Source of the DNA: Leucaena leucocephala
Lineage: Eukaryota; Streptophyta; Magnoliopsida; Fabales; Fabaceae
Length of the DNA stretch: 64,000 nucleotides
NCBI GenBank assembly: GCA_037074615.1
Contig: CM073549.1
Location: 3,415,001-3,479,000, forward strand
Direction: 5' to 3'
Below, piece after piece: positions 12,043 through 25,550 of this stretch; the first letter of the stretch is position 1; the number at the start of each line of letters is the position of its first letter. The notes below the pieces were generated by a model. The model was not told the DNA's origin. It did not search any database and worked only from the letters and a program-made list of their open reading frames with translations. The position numbers were made by a program, and so were the translations under genes.

Positions 12043-12298
12043 ACGTGGGAAAACTCAAAATGTGTCTCTATAAAAGAGAAGATGAAGAAGGTCAAAAATG
12101 TCGAGTGATTAGGTCAAAATTTTGCAGAGGAGGGAAAAGGGGGTTGGAATTTGGAGTTGCAGATGAATTGGGAATTTGCAGATTCAGACGAGAGGGGTCA
12201 GAGAGAGAATTGAAAACAAGAAAAAGAAAGATGGCGGGATTGGGGGCGGAGGGAGGTTGAAATCCAGCTGGTCAGAGCCTCAGAGGGGAGTGACGTGG
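12043..12298 (-). promoter_or_regulatory. ACGT-core (bZIP-type) motifs upstream of CYP710A
   Basis: Two ACGTGG-containing sites are seen on the + strand at 12043-12048 (ttacgtggg) and 12291-12298 (tgacgtgg). They lie about 90 and 340 bp upstream of the CYP710A start codon. TGACGTGG is a C/G-box hybrid bound by bZIP factors. This is motif recognition only; binding is inferred. Confidence 0.35.
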
Positions 12299-15200
12299 TT
12301 GGATTCTTTTGTGGCAAAAGCAAATATACACACATACAAACGCATCTTCATATTTTAATTTCATGCAATATACAAAATAAATCCTATTTATCCATCTACC
12401 TACTTGTGATCATCATATTATGATTTTTTGTTTTTAATTTAATTAAAATATCCCAAACTTTAATCTTTTTTTTTAAATTTAGGATATAAAATATTTTTAT
12501 TTTTCTCGACAAACTTATTTTTAAATATTTAAATTTATATTTTCTTCCCTACGAAATAAATTTAGTTATTAACTTAATTATACAACACGTCGATATTATA
12601 GGATTTTTATTTTATTAGTCAGATTTATGTGTATTATTAAGGTAAACTAAAAATACTCTCTTTGTTATTTATTATAAGATCCTTTTAACCAAGGGGAAAA
12701 TTAATATCCTATTTTTTTTTTTATGATTTTCCCTTGTTTTCAATTAGGTTATTGTCGTTTTTTCATTAATTCTTTAAATTTCTTTCTCTACATATGTTAG
12801 TCCTTTCCTTTGTATATAAAACTGCTGTTAAATAATTACAGACTAACAATGTTAAAACTTTGTTAGGCATGGATGAGTTGGCAGAGGTGAGAAATGTATG
12901 AGGGGTATTCCTTTAAATCGCCTTGATTCTCTCATTCTATGAAGGGTATTTTAATTTTTTTTTTAAAAATTCATAAATACTTCAATAATATATTAAATAA
13001 CATAAGGAAAATGAGGAAAACATAAAGAATGAATTATTGAAAATTGGCTTAAAATTGAAGATAAGAAGATCGCAATCTCTTGATGGTTTTGTTTGCATGC
13101 TATTGTTTGCTTGCTGTGTAGGAAGTTCTAGCTTATTTTATTAGGCCACGATTATATTGTGCGGCAACAATCTAAAATTATTTCTCCCCCTTTGTTTACT
13201 GGAAGCCTCTCGCTTTTTTGGTTTTGCCTATTCTCATTTCGTCTCGTGTGAACACAGTGCATATCGATGGATTTATTCATTTGTCTTAATCAAACTCAAC
13301 TTTATTACGAATTTTTGTTTTAAGAATGTTTTTTTTTTCAATTGACAATAGCTTTCTTAATCAGTGTAACAGTTGTTTTTTCATCCTCTGTCTGACTAGG
13401 TTCCTTTTTAAGTATTTAGGTCAAGTTAGTAAAAAAAATTCCCGACAAGACATACGACTATTTAGAATGTGTTCGATTTTTAGAAAATATTATTTTCTTA
13501 TGGTTCTAGTTGCGGTGTTTGGGGAGACATCTTAATTTTTTGGATGCCTAAATTTATGCCTAAAAGTATATTGGTATCGACTATGAAGAAATAAAACTTC
13601 ACCATATCCTTAGATAATGAGTGAGTCTAATTTTTTTTTTAAATTATTGTACAAAAAAAATTCAAATTAGTAAGAGATTTATAATTTTTCAATATGTTGA
13701 TAAATTCCACCAACTCCAGATGCATGCATAGAGGTATTTTTCTCAAATTGTGTCCTTCTAGAATATTATCTTTCTTTATGTATGTGTGATTTTCTCATGT
13801 TTAATTATATTCTATTCTATAAAAATGACGTACACGATAAATAGAGGTGTGTAAAATTTTATGTAGAATTTATCTTGAATTATTTGATAATTTTTATTTC
13901 TAGAAACAGTAAACAAAATTATTAAAAAAATAAATTTTCTGGTCAAGTCAAAAGAAAATGGCAAAAGTATTCTATGTTGCGTGTGTTTTCTAATCTTCTT
14001 CGTTGAATATTGCATGTGGCTAAATGCTAATTTTCTCTTTGGTGGCTTTGACTCTTCATGGTCCATATCCTTTTGTACTGTTACATTGAGAAATTATTCA
14101 TTGATTTCATGGTAGTGGGGAAATAGACCTTTCAATCATTCGAGTGTCTTCAAATTATAATATTTACAAATTTTCCAATCAATATTCATAATTGAAATAA
14201 AGAGGCATCACCTATTCTTTCTTTTTTTTAAAAAAAAAATATATATATATTTAACCTTATAGGCTTAATAAAATGATTATTTATAAGCAAATCAAGACAA
14301 TTTATTTTTACACATTATTTGTTCTATAACCATTTTTTTATTTTTAATACTATTAATACTTTAAAGCCCTATTTTCATAAGGTCCTATTTGAAACGCAGG
14401 ATTTAGAAAGGAGAGAAAAATTTTCTGAGATAGATTTAAAAAAATTAAATAAATGAGATTATAAATTTTAATAAAAAAATATAAAATAAAAGAGTAAAAA
14501 AAATTAATTTAAAACTTTTAACCCTTATTTTCTAATTTTTTTAAATTTAACTCAAAAAAATTTTCCAACCCTCTAATTTAAACCCCTCACATCAAGTAGC
14601 CCTGAAAAGTAGAGCCGAAAGAGTCAACCTCGATAGACCCAAATAAGCTCAAAAATCTTTAGAACTGAGTTTTTTTTAAAAGAAAAAAGAAAAGAAAAGA
14701 GGTTTTTAATTATTCAGACAAACTCGAAGAAATCTGTCCTGCGTGATATCAGATCTACCTAAAAGGAACGAATTAAATGGGAATAATTATTTTTGGATTA
14801 TGAAATAGATTTCATCAATGTGCACTTGAAGATTAACGCTTCCCAGGTAGAGGGTGAAAGATTTAGCTTGAATCTTCGGATTGTCCACTTGATTGCATCT
14901 TTATTAAATTCTATATTCGCAAATAAATACTTTATACTCTTCCCATCTTACTATAAAATATAATTAAAAATTTAATATTAATTCTAAATATAATATCTCT
15001 TTCTTAAATATACGATTTAATTAAATAGTTAACATTAATTTTAAATATAAAATATATTTTTTATATTTATTTTTTTAAAATTACTCATATTAATTATCTC
15101 CGAATAATAATAAAAAAGAGGGAGTAAGGGAATTAAAGAAAAAGACTATAGTGTTTTAAAAAAAATTAATTAATTTAATTATTTTTTAATTTAATTAAAT

Positions 15201-16599
15201 AAGCTAACTACATTTTATATTAAAAAATTTTAAGAAATTATACGTGCGTGAATGCAATCTTAGAAAATATGCTTCACTGAACTTTATTGTGGCAAAAAAA
15301 ATAAACATTTTGAACGTAATCTTAGCTAACTCTAGTTGAGTTGATAGTATAGTGATCATGGAAAAGCCATCTAAATATCTTTGGAGTAATTATCACTCTT
15401 CTACTCTGTTTTTTTTTTAAATTTAGTGTTTTGTCTTAATTAATTTTGGTACAATCACCCATTTATCTCCTGCTCATATTTCACATTCCACCTTTTTTTA
15501 CACATTGTTATCAATCATTATTAGATTATTAAGTTGAAACCCATTGTGTCATCATACTTCTCAAAAACGATTTCCACATGTTAGTCACCTCATAATTCCT
15601 ATATTATTGATTTTTTTTATATTCTATTGTCAGATATTTAATTTTAATATTTATAGATATCCCTCTTAATATAAGTATTTTATTTAGGAAATAAACTCCA
15701 GATATAAAGGCATCGTATATTATTAAACTAACTTTATGCTAATAAATTCATACATCATTGCGACAAAATAACATATTTCTTAGAAAAAAATTAAAAAAAA
15801 TACTAATTAAATTTTAAAATCTCAAATCATAAATCACTACAAAAATATATTATTATTCGTTTTACAAGAATAGTCAATAGCTTATAAAAATATAATTAAT
15901 AAACTAGTTTAAATTTTTAAAATTCAAGTGGTATTTTTGTTTAAAATTTACCCTACTTATTAATAACTACCTAATGAATGATATGATGTTATCCAGTTAG
16001 AAATGAATATGTCACCTGATGGAGATAATTAACTCACTTAAAAAGAATATTTTTCCCATTAATAAATTTTGTATCCATGAGATATTGAGATTAGTAAAAA
16101 AAAATGTTTTAAAACCAACACACGCATCATCAAGTTTTCTTAATTTATCCATTCATATAAATATGTGGGCGTCCCTACGGGGAGGGCGGCAACTAAGAAA
16201 GAAAAGAAGTATTTGTAGTTCTGAGTTGGCTGTTGTATGATAGGATCAATTATTGTGGGTGATCTGATGATCTTACAATGACAGCTCTCTACTTTTTTTG
16301 TTAGAAATAATTAAACACTTTTTTAAATAAATGTTGTTGCTTAATTACGCAAGTTTCTACTTTCGTCGTATCTTCTCATTGTCAGTTCATGTGCATATCC
16401 TAAACATATCATCACAACTTTTTTAATTGGAAACAGCCACTAGTTTTACACTTTCTTATTTCACATATTGTTTATACAAAAAAGGTAAATATATATATAT
16501 ATATTTCTTTTAAACAATTTTGTATCCTGCTAAATAATTAATGGAATTAAAATAGAAAACTTGTGAAAAAATATAATAAAATTTATTGTCTAAAAGTAC
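12299..16599. other. Long AT-rich intergenic region, no gene seen
   Basis: About 4.3 kb of A/T-rich sequence upstream of CYP710A. It has many homopolymer runs and short open frames of skewed composition (Phe, Leu, Lys, Ile), none of which I can relate to a protein family. Scattered fragments resemble MITE ends, for example tactctctttgttatttatt at about 12653 and the element at 14935-15126. Confidence 0.45.
14935..15126. mobile_element. Probable degenerate Stowaway-like MITE
   Basis: Starts TACTCTTCCCATCTTACTAT and ends gaGGGAGTA. The reverse complement of the right end begins TACTCCCTC, so the outer ~10 bases form an imperfect inverted repeat with TA edges. The 190 bp interior is AT-rich. 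Decay makes the call tentative. Confidence 0.4.
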
Positions 16600-17333
16600 C
16601 TGAAATTTGTTTAAGGACTGGGGGCAATATTTTTTTAATATATACAACTTATCTTTAGTTGTATATTATAATAGGAATAATTTGTATAATAAAAAAAGAG
16701 TTTATAGATTGTCTAACTACTATTTTACTCTCATTTTTTTATTCTCTCCTCTCTCTCTTCTATTCTCTTCTTTGTCGCTTGCATCTTTTACTGTCGTTAG
16801 CATCTTTGGTCTTCTTCTCCATCGCAATCATCATATAAGCTTTTCTATCACTTCTCTTATTGTCGAAGAGGAATAAGTCATCATGGGTCGCGTTCCTCCC
16901 TTCATATCTGGAAGTCGTCATCATGGGTCATGAGTAGCAGATTTGGAACGAGAAGTGGACGATAGAGGAAGAGGAATGAGAGGTGGAAGATGAAGGAAAG
17001 GAGTTAACATTAGCACGTCGTCGAGGCTCAGGAATGTCGACGTCATCGGAATCGTTGTTGGGGAAGAGCAGTATCGACTGTCGGTGGTGAGAGAGAATAG
17101 GAGAGAGAAGGGGAAAAAAGGAAGAAATGGAATTATTTTTTTTATAAAATCATAACATTTATAATAATTTACTAATGACAAAAGTCCTTCTAGTAATAAT
17201 CATCCAAACACTCATTTATCTAGACTCATTTTTGTTCAATAAATTTTTTTTCTAAAAGAGCTTATCTAAAAACACTTTAAAAATATTTTTTTAAAATTTT
17301 TTTCTAAAAATTTATCCAAACGCTCCCTTAATT
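16600..17333 (+). mobile_element. Non-autonomous DNA element, CT-rich-core family, copy 2
   Basis: Contains the family core (16697-16735, 'tatagattgtctaactac' followed by 'tattttac'), a CT-rich block, a GC-richer middle, then 'aataatcatccaaacac' and a right end TATCCAAACGCTCCC followed by TTA. The left terminus is not clear and may be truncated. The orientation matches copies 1 and 3. Confidence 0.55.
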
Positions 17334-19522
17334 TAATTGTAAACTTATCAAAAATTCAACTTTATGAGGAGTTTAGTTGATCGTATCAATATATATACAT
17401 ATAAAAGTTGGATAGAGTTTTAAAAATTGAATTGTATTGTTTATACTTTAAAATAATAGTTATTTTTCATAAAATTATATTAATATATTTATTTACTCAT
17501 ATTACATATCATTACTATATATGTAACTAAAAAATCAAATTCTTTTTCCTCTAAAAAGAAAAAAAAAATCGTATGATATGATTTTTTTTTATTTTTTTCT
17601 AAAGAGAATCTGTTGGCCACGCCACTAAATTTTGAATGCAACAGTAAGGCCAGGCCACAGTTTTATCGGTTGAGAGGAGTAGTTGAGAGTTTTGGTTATA
17701 TATAAGTAAATTAAAAATTGGCATTTTAATTTTTGAGTTACTTAATCAATTAGTGCGCAATAGTAAATATATTTATTCTTTAAATAATAATACAGTGGTC
17801 CAGTCGATGCGCCATACTCTTATCTTATTAATTATCTATTTATAAGATACATTATAAAATTAGAAAAATAATAATTATCTTATGAGAATCAAAATGAACC
17901 TTTTTTTTATAAATAAAATGAATTTTTTTTAGCATATTGTTTAGAAATAATTTATTGTACCAGATTCCACATGCCCGCACGCACATATTATTCCCATACC
18001 GTTCAAATAGGGATATGGTTTTCACTATATTTAAAATTTCCGTAATGCTTGATCTTTTATATTTGATAAAATATTTTTGAATTTTAATATAATATTTTAA
18101 TTTTAATTTCATAGTCCATAGTTAATTGCACAATCTTTATTTTAAATTGGGCGAGTAGTAAAATTAACGGTATTACATTTAAAATACTAAAAATATATTT
18201 TTTAAATTTAAAAGATTAAAATTAAATTTGATAAAAATATGAAAGGTCAAACGTATATTTTAACTTTTTTTAATTATGCCCCAGTATTAATTTTTTTCTG
18301 AAAACTCCATGAGACTTAATTACATATATATTATAAACTAATATAATACAATATGAATTTATTACATACATTGGTCCAAATAATAAAAGTGGAATGATTC
18401 AATTTACATGTTCAATAACTTCGATGTCACTTTTTTGTCACATTCACGCACATGACTCGGATTATTATTTTTTTTTTCCTGTAGTCTCAAGCAAGACGAT
18501 AAGTCTCTTAGCATATCTCACATGTCACTAGATATATAAAATAAAATAAAATAAAATAATCGTAGATGACAAATAACCATATCACAACTACTATTTTTAA
18601 AAAATAAGGAAAAAAATGTGGAATGCTTGGTTAACAAAGCATTAAATTATAATCAATTTTCAATATGACTAGTTCGTGTATATTGAAATAGTAGCCAATA
18701 AGTTGGGTAAAACAGGATCAAAATAAATATAAATATATAGATATAGATTAATTTAGTTCCTTGAATTGTAGTCCCATCCAAGCTGTTTGTAAATTACAAA
18801 GATAATTAGCAAAAATAAATTAATTTTTTATTATAGTTTCCTCTCTATAAATGACTGTCGATCACGAATTTGCCCTTCGAAATTCAGAAATCATATAAGT
18901 GCCTATACTCATTTTCATTACTCTTATTTTAACACTCGAGCCAATATAAACATTTTTAGGCTCCACTCAAGACATATTACGAATAAATTATTTTTTTTAT
19001 TTTTTAATCAAAACTTCAAATTTTCTAACGTTTCTTTTCTTCATAATCCACTTTTTCAAAGGAGGAAAAAAAATACATTAAAACTTTTTTTCTCATAAAA
19101 CAAATTTGAAAACATAAGACCGATGCCTTACCTATTAATTTAAAGTTAGTATTATCAATTTTTGTCCTCGCTTTCCTTCAAAGGCATTGAGCTAAACACT
19201 TGAGAAAAGACTCAGGTTTTCATTCATTACGTTCTGCAACCTAATAGTAACACCACATTATTTTAAAATTTATCATTCGTTTGGGCAATAAAATCTTGGA
19301 TGAACTCAGCTTCATAATATTCTACAATCCAAGTTTAAAACTAAATGAGATCGGACAAATGCGAAGCAAAAACAGAAGAGTCAAGAAATAAAACTTAGAA
19401 TTCCAAAATTGACATCCGACTTAAGCTAAATGTCAAACATGCCACAATATATTTGTCTTGGTAGGGGGCAACGAGAAAAGCCACAACAAAATGCAACTCC
19501 AAACAAACATACAATTGCAAGC
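17334..19522. other. AT-rich intergenic region, no gene seen
   Basis: About 2.2 kb between the element at 17.3 kb and the 3' end of the uS11 gene. It holds an (AAAAT)n simple repeat at about 18537-18560 and long A/T runs. The last ~80 bases are probably the uS11 3' untranslated region. No reading frame here resembles a known protein. Confidence 0.45.
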
Positions 19523-21406
19523 TTAAAGCCTTCTTCCTCTTCTACCACCCTTTCTCCTGGTGCTGTCTGATGGGATCGGAGTCACATCCTCTGCAAAAGC
19601 CCACATCATACATTAACAAACGCAATGAAGTAGAGGGGCATTAAGGTAAAATGCACATGGCAAACCAAACCCTACATTCAGGTAGCTTTATTGAAGTCCG
19701 ATTCTTTTTTGACCAAGAATTCGTAATTCATACTTTGAACAATTTGTTACAGGAGATTGTAGCAAAAATAAACTAAAACCAAAACAACATGAAACAAAAC
19801 AACATCTTCAAATAAGCAAATAAATTCTTCAAAAAGTGCATTACCTATACGGCCAATTTTCATTCCTGAACGAGCAAGGGCTCGGAGAGCAGACTGAGCA
19901 CCAGGACCTGGTGTTTTTGTCTTGTTTCCGCCAGTAGCACGGAGTTTGATATGAAGAGCAGTTATGCCCAGCTCCTGTTCCATAACTCTAGAAGTCAGTT
20001 AACAACTTTTGACAACTTAACAAAACAAAACAGACGTCTAAGTTACTACAAGAAATGATTCAGCACACTTGAACTAACTGTTTAGTGAACACCTACATAG
20101 AACTAAAATCCCATAAATAGTGATAGATTACAGATGCAAGAAGGCAATCGTACAAAATTACAACAAAATCAATGTAAATAGAATCAGTTGAATCCAATGA
20201 CGTTAATTTAAAAAAAATATTTTATAAAGAAATTTATGACCTTGCATCTAGCAGATATATCCTGTGCTGCAAGCATAGCAGCATAAGGGGAAGACTCATC
20301 TCTGTCAGCCTTGACCTTCATTCCACCTGAAGATAAGAGGCGTGTTGCGTTAGAAGACACAATCTCAATTTCCCTATGTTAACATTTCACTTTCTCAAAC
20401 CGCTCAGAGCATTATCTGATAACATATCTTAACTTTCGAGAATATTTTATAGTTGCATAATTAGTAGGACCAACTCAAATAGATTCATCAAATCGAAATA
20501 GCTCATTTGCAACATAAATGGGAAAACTGTTTACCTGTAATACGAACAAGGGTTTCCCTTCCAGACAAATCAGTCACGTGCTGTAACAAAGCAAATGAAC
20601 CAATTATACTGAGAATTTTGAATATGAAACTTCAAGTGAAAGAATATACACTTCATGCGCTCACAATGAATGTATCATTAAATGATGCATAGATATGGGC
20701 TACGCCAAAAACATGTTCACCGTCTCTGACAGTTGGGCCAAGAGTAACAGTTTCTTCCTTTGGCTCTCTAACCTTTCTCCTTGACTGTAGAAACACAAAT
20801 TACACAACTGAATTAGAACTGAATACGTCGCAAAACGAATAAAAAAACTAAATCAATGCAAGAAAAACAAATTCAGCTGAGGGCTAACATGATAAGCTAA
20901 AAGGTTAACAATCATATACCCGCAGACTTGATTTTTTTAATGAGCCCCGACAAACTTAATTTCTACATTAATCTAACAAGTGACCTCGCTCGAAAATTAG
21001 CCAAAATACATCGCTTAAAGTTCCTGTTCTGGACAAACCCTTAGACTTCCCCACAATTAGAGTACCACCAACGCGATAGACAGTTTCCCCAGAAGTGTCA
21101 ACAAGTTAAAAATAACCCAGAAAAATGTCGATGGAATCATGGCCCTAAACTGAATAAGAAGAAATGGCAGAAATACTAGCTCTTACGAACAAAAGGAAAC
21201 TTAAATTCATAACCACAGTCTTTATTAATCTTGACGATCTAAACCTCGTAAATACTAACATAGAAGTTCTACACTGAGGGAAGAAGTTAATATGATTCAG
21301 AGATTTCCAGGAGAAAACGAAGTAGATGTAACATAACAGACATATACACATAACAAATCAAAGTAGAAATAACATATCGACAGATTTGAACACAATCCCT
21401 AACCAT
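19523..21406 (-). CDS. RPS14: 40S ribosomal protein S14 (uS11), 6 exons
   Basis: Cytosolic small-subunit protein uS11, which sits on the platform near the 3' end of 18S rRNA. Exons in gene order: 21406-21404, 20784-20665, 20580-20535, 20326-20241, 19974-19845, 19590-19523, joined in phase to give 150 residues, the normal plant length. The protein starts M-SRRKVREPKEETVTLGP and contains HVTDLSGRETLVRITGGMK, ELGITALHIKLRATGGNKTK, TPGPGAQSALRALARSGMKI and the basic tail RRKGGRRGRRL. The first coding exon holds only the ATG, cut immediately by a GT donor. Telo-box, site II and TATA motifs lie just upstream. Identification is essentially certain. Confidence 0.97.
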
Positions 21407-21513
21407 GATTGCGAGGCAACGGGGAAGAACACAAGGATTGTGCTTGCGGCTTGTGTGTTTCTGCGCCTACGACGAGAAAACCCTCGCTAAGAAAACGATG
21501 AGAATCGACTCAC

Positions 21514-21564
21514 TATATATACGGGCACAATTTTAGGGTTTTGCAGCCATTTAGTAATTGGGCT
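21514..21564 (-). promoter_or_regulatory. uS11 promoter: TATA box, telo-box, site II motif
   Basis: Read on the minus strand, an AGCCCA/TGGGCT site II motif (about 21559-21564), an AAACCCTAA telo-box (21533-21541) and a TATATATA box (21514-21521) lie 110-160 bp upstream of the start codon. The pairing of telo-box and site II is characteristic of plant ribosomal-protein gene promoters. Confidence 0.7.
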
Positions 21565-23262
21565 TTTATTTTGTTGCAAAACTGTTTTTGCTTCTTGTTT
21601 GCACTACATGGGTCAGTCCATTATGATTGCAATCTGACAATTTTTTTTTTAGTAAATACACTTTCTCTTATAAAAAAACAAAGTAAAATACACTTTCTTA
21701 AAAAAATATTCAATTATTCGATTCTACTTTTATCTTTTACTAAAAAATTGTTTTATAATCTATGGCCTATTAGATAAATACATGGCCAACCCTTACATTA
21801 TTTATCAATAAAGTTAATCTAAAAGTATAAAATTACGCTAAATTCTTATAGGTTTTAAGTTCAATTTCGATAAAAGATATTTATGTTAAAAAGAGCATTC
21901 ATAAATTCAAAACAATCTTATTTAAGATATAGTTAAGTATTAAATATGAGTATATCTTTAATAAAAATTTGAATATTTATTCGTTACGAACAATTAACCT
22001 ATTTCACTGAATTTAACATTTTACTCCCATTCACTAAATTAGCCTACCTTCATTGATTATTTATCTATATTTTTTTAGGTAAGTCTAGGTATCCACTATC
22101 GGCAAAACAATGACTAGTCATATCGCATTGTCAATTTCTTAAAAAGGTTTTATTATTAGTCATAAAACTCTCTCCACTACTCTACTGCCTAGATGTTTTT
22201 AAAAAACCCATTTAAGCGTCAACTCTCCTAAACCGTTATTGATATATGATTTTTTTTTTGGGTACAATATTGATACTGTGATTACGACGCCCATATTGAT
22301 ACAAGATTTGTTGACACACTGGTAGACTCGCAACGCTCCAATTTAATCACAAACCCACGATATATTCAGCCGAACATCATAAACCTGGTTGACAATAATT
22401 TTCTCTTTCTTTCGTGACTCAATATGATGCAATGAGGTAGCGAGAACAAAAGAATATGGGCATCGTAATCACAGTAGCAGTTAATAAAATCATCGGTCAA
22501 CCAAAATAATAATAAGAATCTTTTAATTAGGATTTTTAACTACACTAAATGAGATCTATTGGCCTTCCTAATTTCCTCCAAAAAGTCTTATAAATTATGA
22601 GAGAATAGGAACTTCATTACCATCGATCACTACCCATAACTGACCATGTTTTCAGCAAGCACTTGCACTTACTCATTTTGGATAACTTTTATTTTTCACA
22701 AAATCACATTTTGTACGGAAAGCCTTGGCATAGGAGCCATGAACATATATAAATTATTTTATAGATTAATATTAATTAAAAATAAGTAAAGTTAAAAAAA
22801 TTAATATTAAAAGTTAACATTTTTTAACATTAAAAGATGATATTAATCATTTCTTAATACTTCTAAAATAATATTGACCCTATTAAAACCTTCAAGATGC
22901 CCACAATTTAAAAATTTCCCAACAAAATTGAATTTTGACCCTTTTTGCTACCGACCATTTGGATGTAGAGATCATTTACCTTTTGACATGAACTAATTTA
23001 TCCATTGCGACCTTGTTCATGGAAAGACGGATAGAATAATCATAATAATAACCGTTACTATAAACGTCGATTTTATCCCCAAGATGATGGTTTGGCGGCC
23101 CTAACGGAAAGAACAACATAATCATTAATTCATCATTCATCACCAAGACGGAGACTTTTCCCGCGAAACAAGCCTCTGAAGGAGTTCTGTTCTGTACCAT
23201 TAGGCGGTGGAAGAGGGTGGTGCTCCAATTTTGTCGTCGTCGCCCAATTCTCCGATTCAATT
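21565..23262. other. Divergent intergenic region with an inverted repeat
   Basis: About 1.7 kb between the divergently transcribed uS11 (-) and L18a-like (+) genes. Near-identical 24-base arms in inverted orientation are at 22274-22297 and 22453-22476 (one mismatch), with 155 bases between them. The rest is AT-rich. The stretch 23150-23262 is likely the 5' untranslated region of the downstream gene. Confidence 0.4.
22274..22476. repeat. Inverted repeat with 24-base arms
   Basis: The left arm 22274-22297 contains gtgattacgacgcccatatt. The right arm 22453-22476 contains aatatgggcatcgtaatcac. They are reverse complements apart from one transition, and homology does not obviously extend outward or inward. 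It could be the ends of a small element or a hairpin-forming transcript. Confidence 0.6.
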
Positions 23263-25550
23263 ATGAGCGAGGAAGGCAAGAACAAGGGGGTCGTCACCAA
23301 TGCCCCCAACCAGCCTTACTATGGCACCTTTCAAGGCGTCGCCAACTACTATCTGACTGCTCCACCCCCACCGCCGCAGCCTCACCCAGTGGTAGGATTT
23401 CCTCAGCCCATTCCGCCACCGGCAACGTACGGTGGTCATTATTACCAAGGATATCAAACCGTTATAGGTACGCGTTGAGATTTCTTATTGCCTGCAATGT
23501 CGATTACTTTACAGATTATGGGCTTAAATAATGCTTCTCCATGGATGAATGGATTGCGAAAGCTTCTATTCGATTGGCTATTTAGATACGGCCAACCTTA
23601 TTTTCTCTTACGATATTTGAAGCTGTTCCCAAATTCCGTAGTTTTGATCTGGTATCTGGAGAAGCTGCTCAACCATGGTTGATATGAATTCAGTTAGAAT
23701 GAAATTTTGACGCAGTTTGATATATCTGCTGTAATCTGTCTGGGGAGCAATGTTTAGGTTGAGGTGCTGTAACCTTGGTTGGACATGTCTTAGAAACGGT
23801 GTTCTAATTGGCAAATAACCTGATAGATGTTTTCACTATTTTAAAATTGGCCAACTATTATAATGGTCTTTAGACGTTATTTGGACCGTGCGATTAGCTA
23901 GTTCCCAAATTAAATAGTCCAAATGGTTGTTGTGGTCTTGCTTTCAAAACTTTGCTGGAAAGATTCTATGAAGACATGAGCTTGTAAGATACATAATACA
24001 TTTATACAGCTTTTAAAGAGGAAAACAATATGCTGCTATTATGAGTTCCTTTGTCATTTTGACATATCTGCGTTCAAAGCCCTATTGACAAATTTCAGGA
24101 GATGCTTAAATTTCTGACCTCATGTAAAATTGTCTAAAGCCAGTGTTTATTCTATCTTTCCCTATTTGGGTTGAAGCTCGGTGTTTCTCTGTAATATACA
24201 TAACATTCGGGAAAAAATTCTTGGCACCTTCATGATATTTAACTCGGCTTTGCAGAATATGATAATGTGGCAGTTCCTAAATGCTTCTATCAACTTCCCA
24301 ATATTGTTTTTGGTATCTCAGAATCTGAGATCACTTACGTTCATACATGGGAAGACTTTATCAATCTTTCTTGTTTTTTTCTTCTATGTTCACATCATAA
24401 CTATTTTACAATGCTCTGAAGGCTATGCTGTTGTTGAAGGAAGGCCCATAAGAGAGCATCGTCTTCCTTGTTGTGGACTTGGTCTGGGTTGGTTCTTGTG
24501 AGTTTAATGACACTTCTTTAATTCTTTAATTCGTTTTTAGGCATCTATAATTAAATGTTTAGGGTCACTTTATGCTGTAAAACTATATGACGTCTTCCAT
24601 CTAACACTGCATATATGTTTCTAGTTTGCATTTGGAATGAATGTTGGTATACGATAAAGTTTACTTGTCATATCCAAGGTAAGGAACTTTGAAGCAGTAG
24701 GAAGGAAAAATCTGTTAGTTTGTAGTTATTTAATACTTATAGTTCCAAGACAAATGCTCTAATTTTCTGGTGCTGCTACTTTTGAGGGATGAAAATTTCA
24801 TTTTTGGCCTAGTTCTGTAGTAATTGTTTCAGAAGGGTTCCCATTTATTGGATTAGAGAGCCATTTAGTGAAGTACCTTTCTTTTTAGTTTTGGTTCCTT
24901 TTTGTATGCTTTAAGGGGATGCTTTACCCGCTGCATTTGTATCTTCTGTCTCTTCCTTTCCTGTGTTTGGCATTAGTGATTCAAGAAATTTGTCCATTCA
25001 TCCAGGATATCAGATGGATTGATGACCATAATTTAATTTGCATTGCAAGGTTTATAACGGGATTCTTTCTTGGTGGCATTCCCTGGTATGCTGGAACCCT
25101 TGTTCTCCTATGTGTACAGATGGATTACCGAGAAAAGCCTGGATTAGTGGCATGCACAGTTGCTGTAAGTGTTTATCACAATTTGCAAATTATTTCGTTT
25201 CTCATTTATGTTCAAACATATTTTTTATTTTTGATAGAGCACAATAATATTATACAATCCCTATAACTAACCCTAGTAAGATGATACTTGTTGTCGTTAT
25301 AGCTGTATTAAATAAAAATCTAACTCCGCCTATGTTTCATAGCCTATCCCAAGCCTAATTAAAAGAGGAAGGTTGTATTAGGTTATTAACAACCAATGCT
25401 ATTTGTAGCTTATTAGGACTAAGTTGTAAGTTCTATATCATTTCCTGTTTGTTCCCACTTAACATGTGTTTCTTAATTCTTAATTTGCAGTCAATCATTG
25501 CTGTGATAGCTGTGAGTCTTGGTGTTACCAATAAAGCTCATGATTGGTGA
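23263..25550 (+). CDS. 60S ribosomal protein L18a-like family membrane protein, 4 exons
   Basis: Small plant membrane protein annotated in databases as '60S ribosomal protein L18a-like', although it has no ribosomal domain. Exons 23263-23467, 24422-24497, 25050-25164 and 25491-25550 join in phase to 151 residues. The N-terminal ~68 residues are Pro/Gly/Tyr-rich (MSEEGKNKG, YYGTFQGVANYY, PPPPPQPHP). Then comes the conserved block YAVVEGRPIREHRLPCCGLG, followed by two hydrophobic segments (WFLFITGFFLGGIPWYAG and TVASIIAVIAVSLGV) separated by QMDYREKPG, and the end HDW. The authentic RPL18A gene lies 2.5 kb downstream on the same strand. Biochemical function is not established from sequence. Confidence 0.92.

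Noticed and set aside
20327..20534. Possible box C/D snoRNA in a uS11 intron (TTGATGA and CTGA words)
   Set aside because: Box C has the wrong first base, no terminal stem pairs the ends, and no D'/C' boxes are evident.
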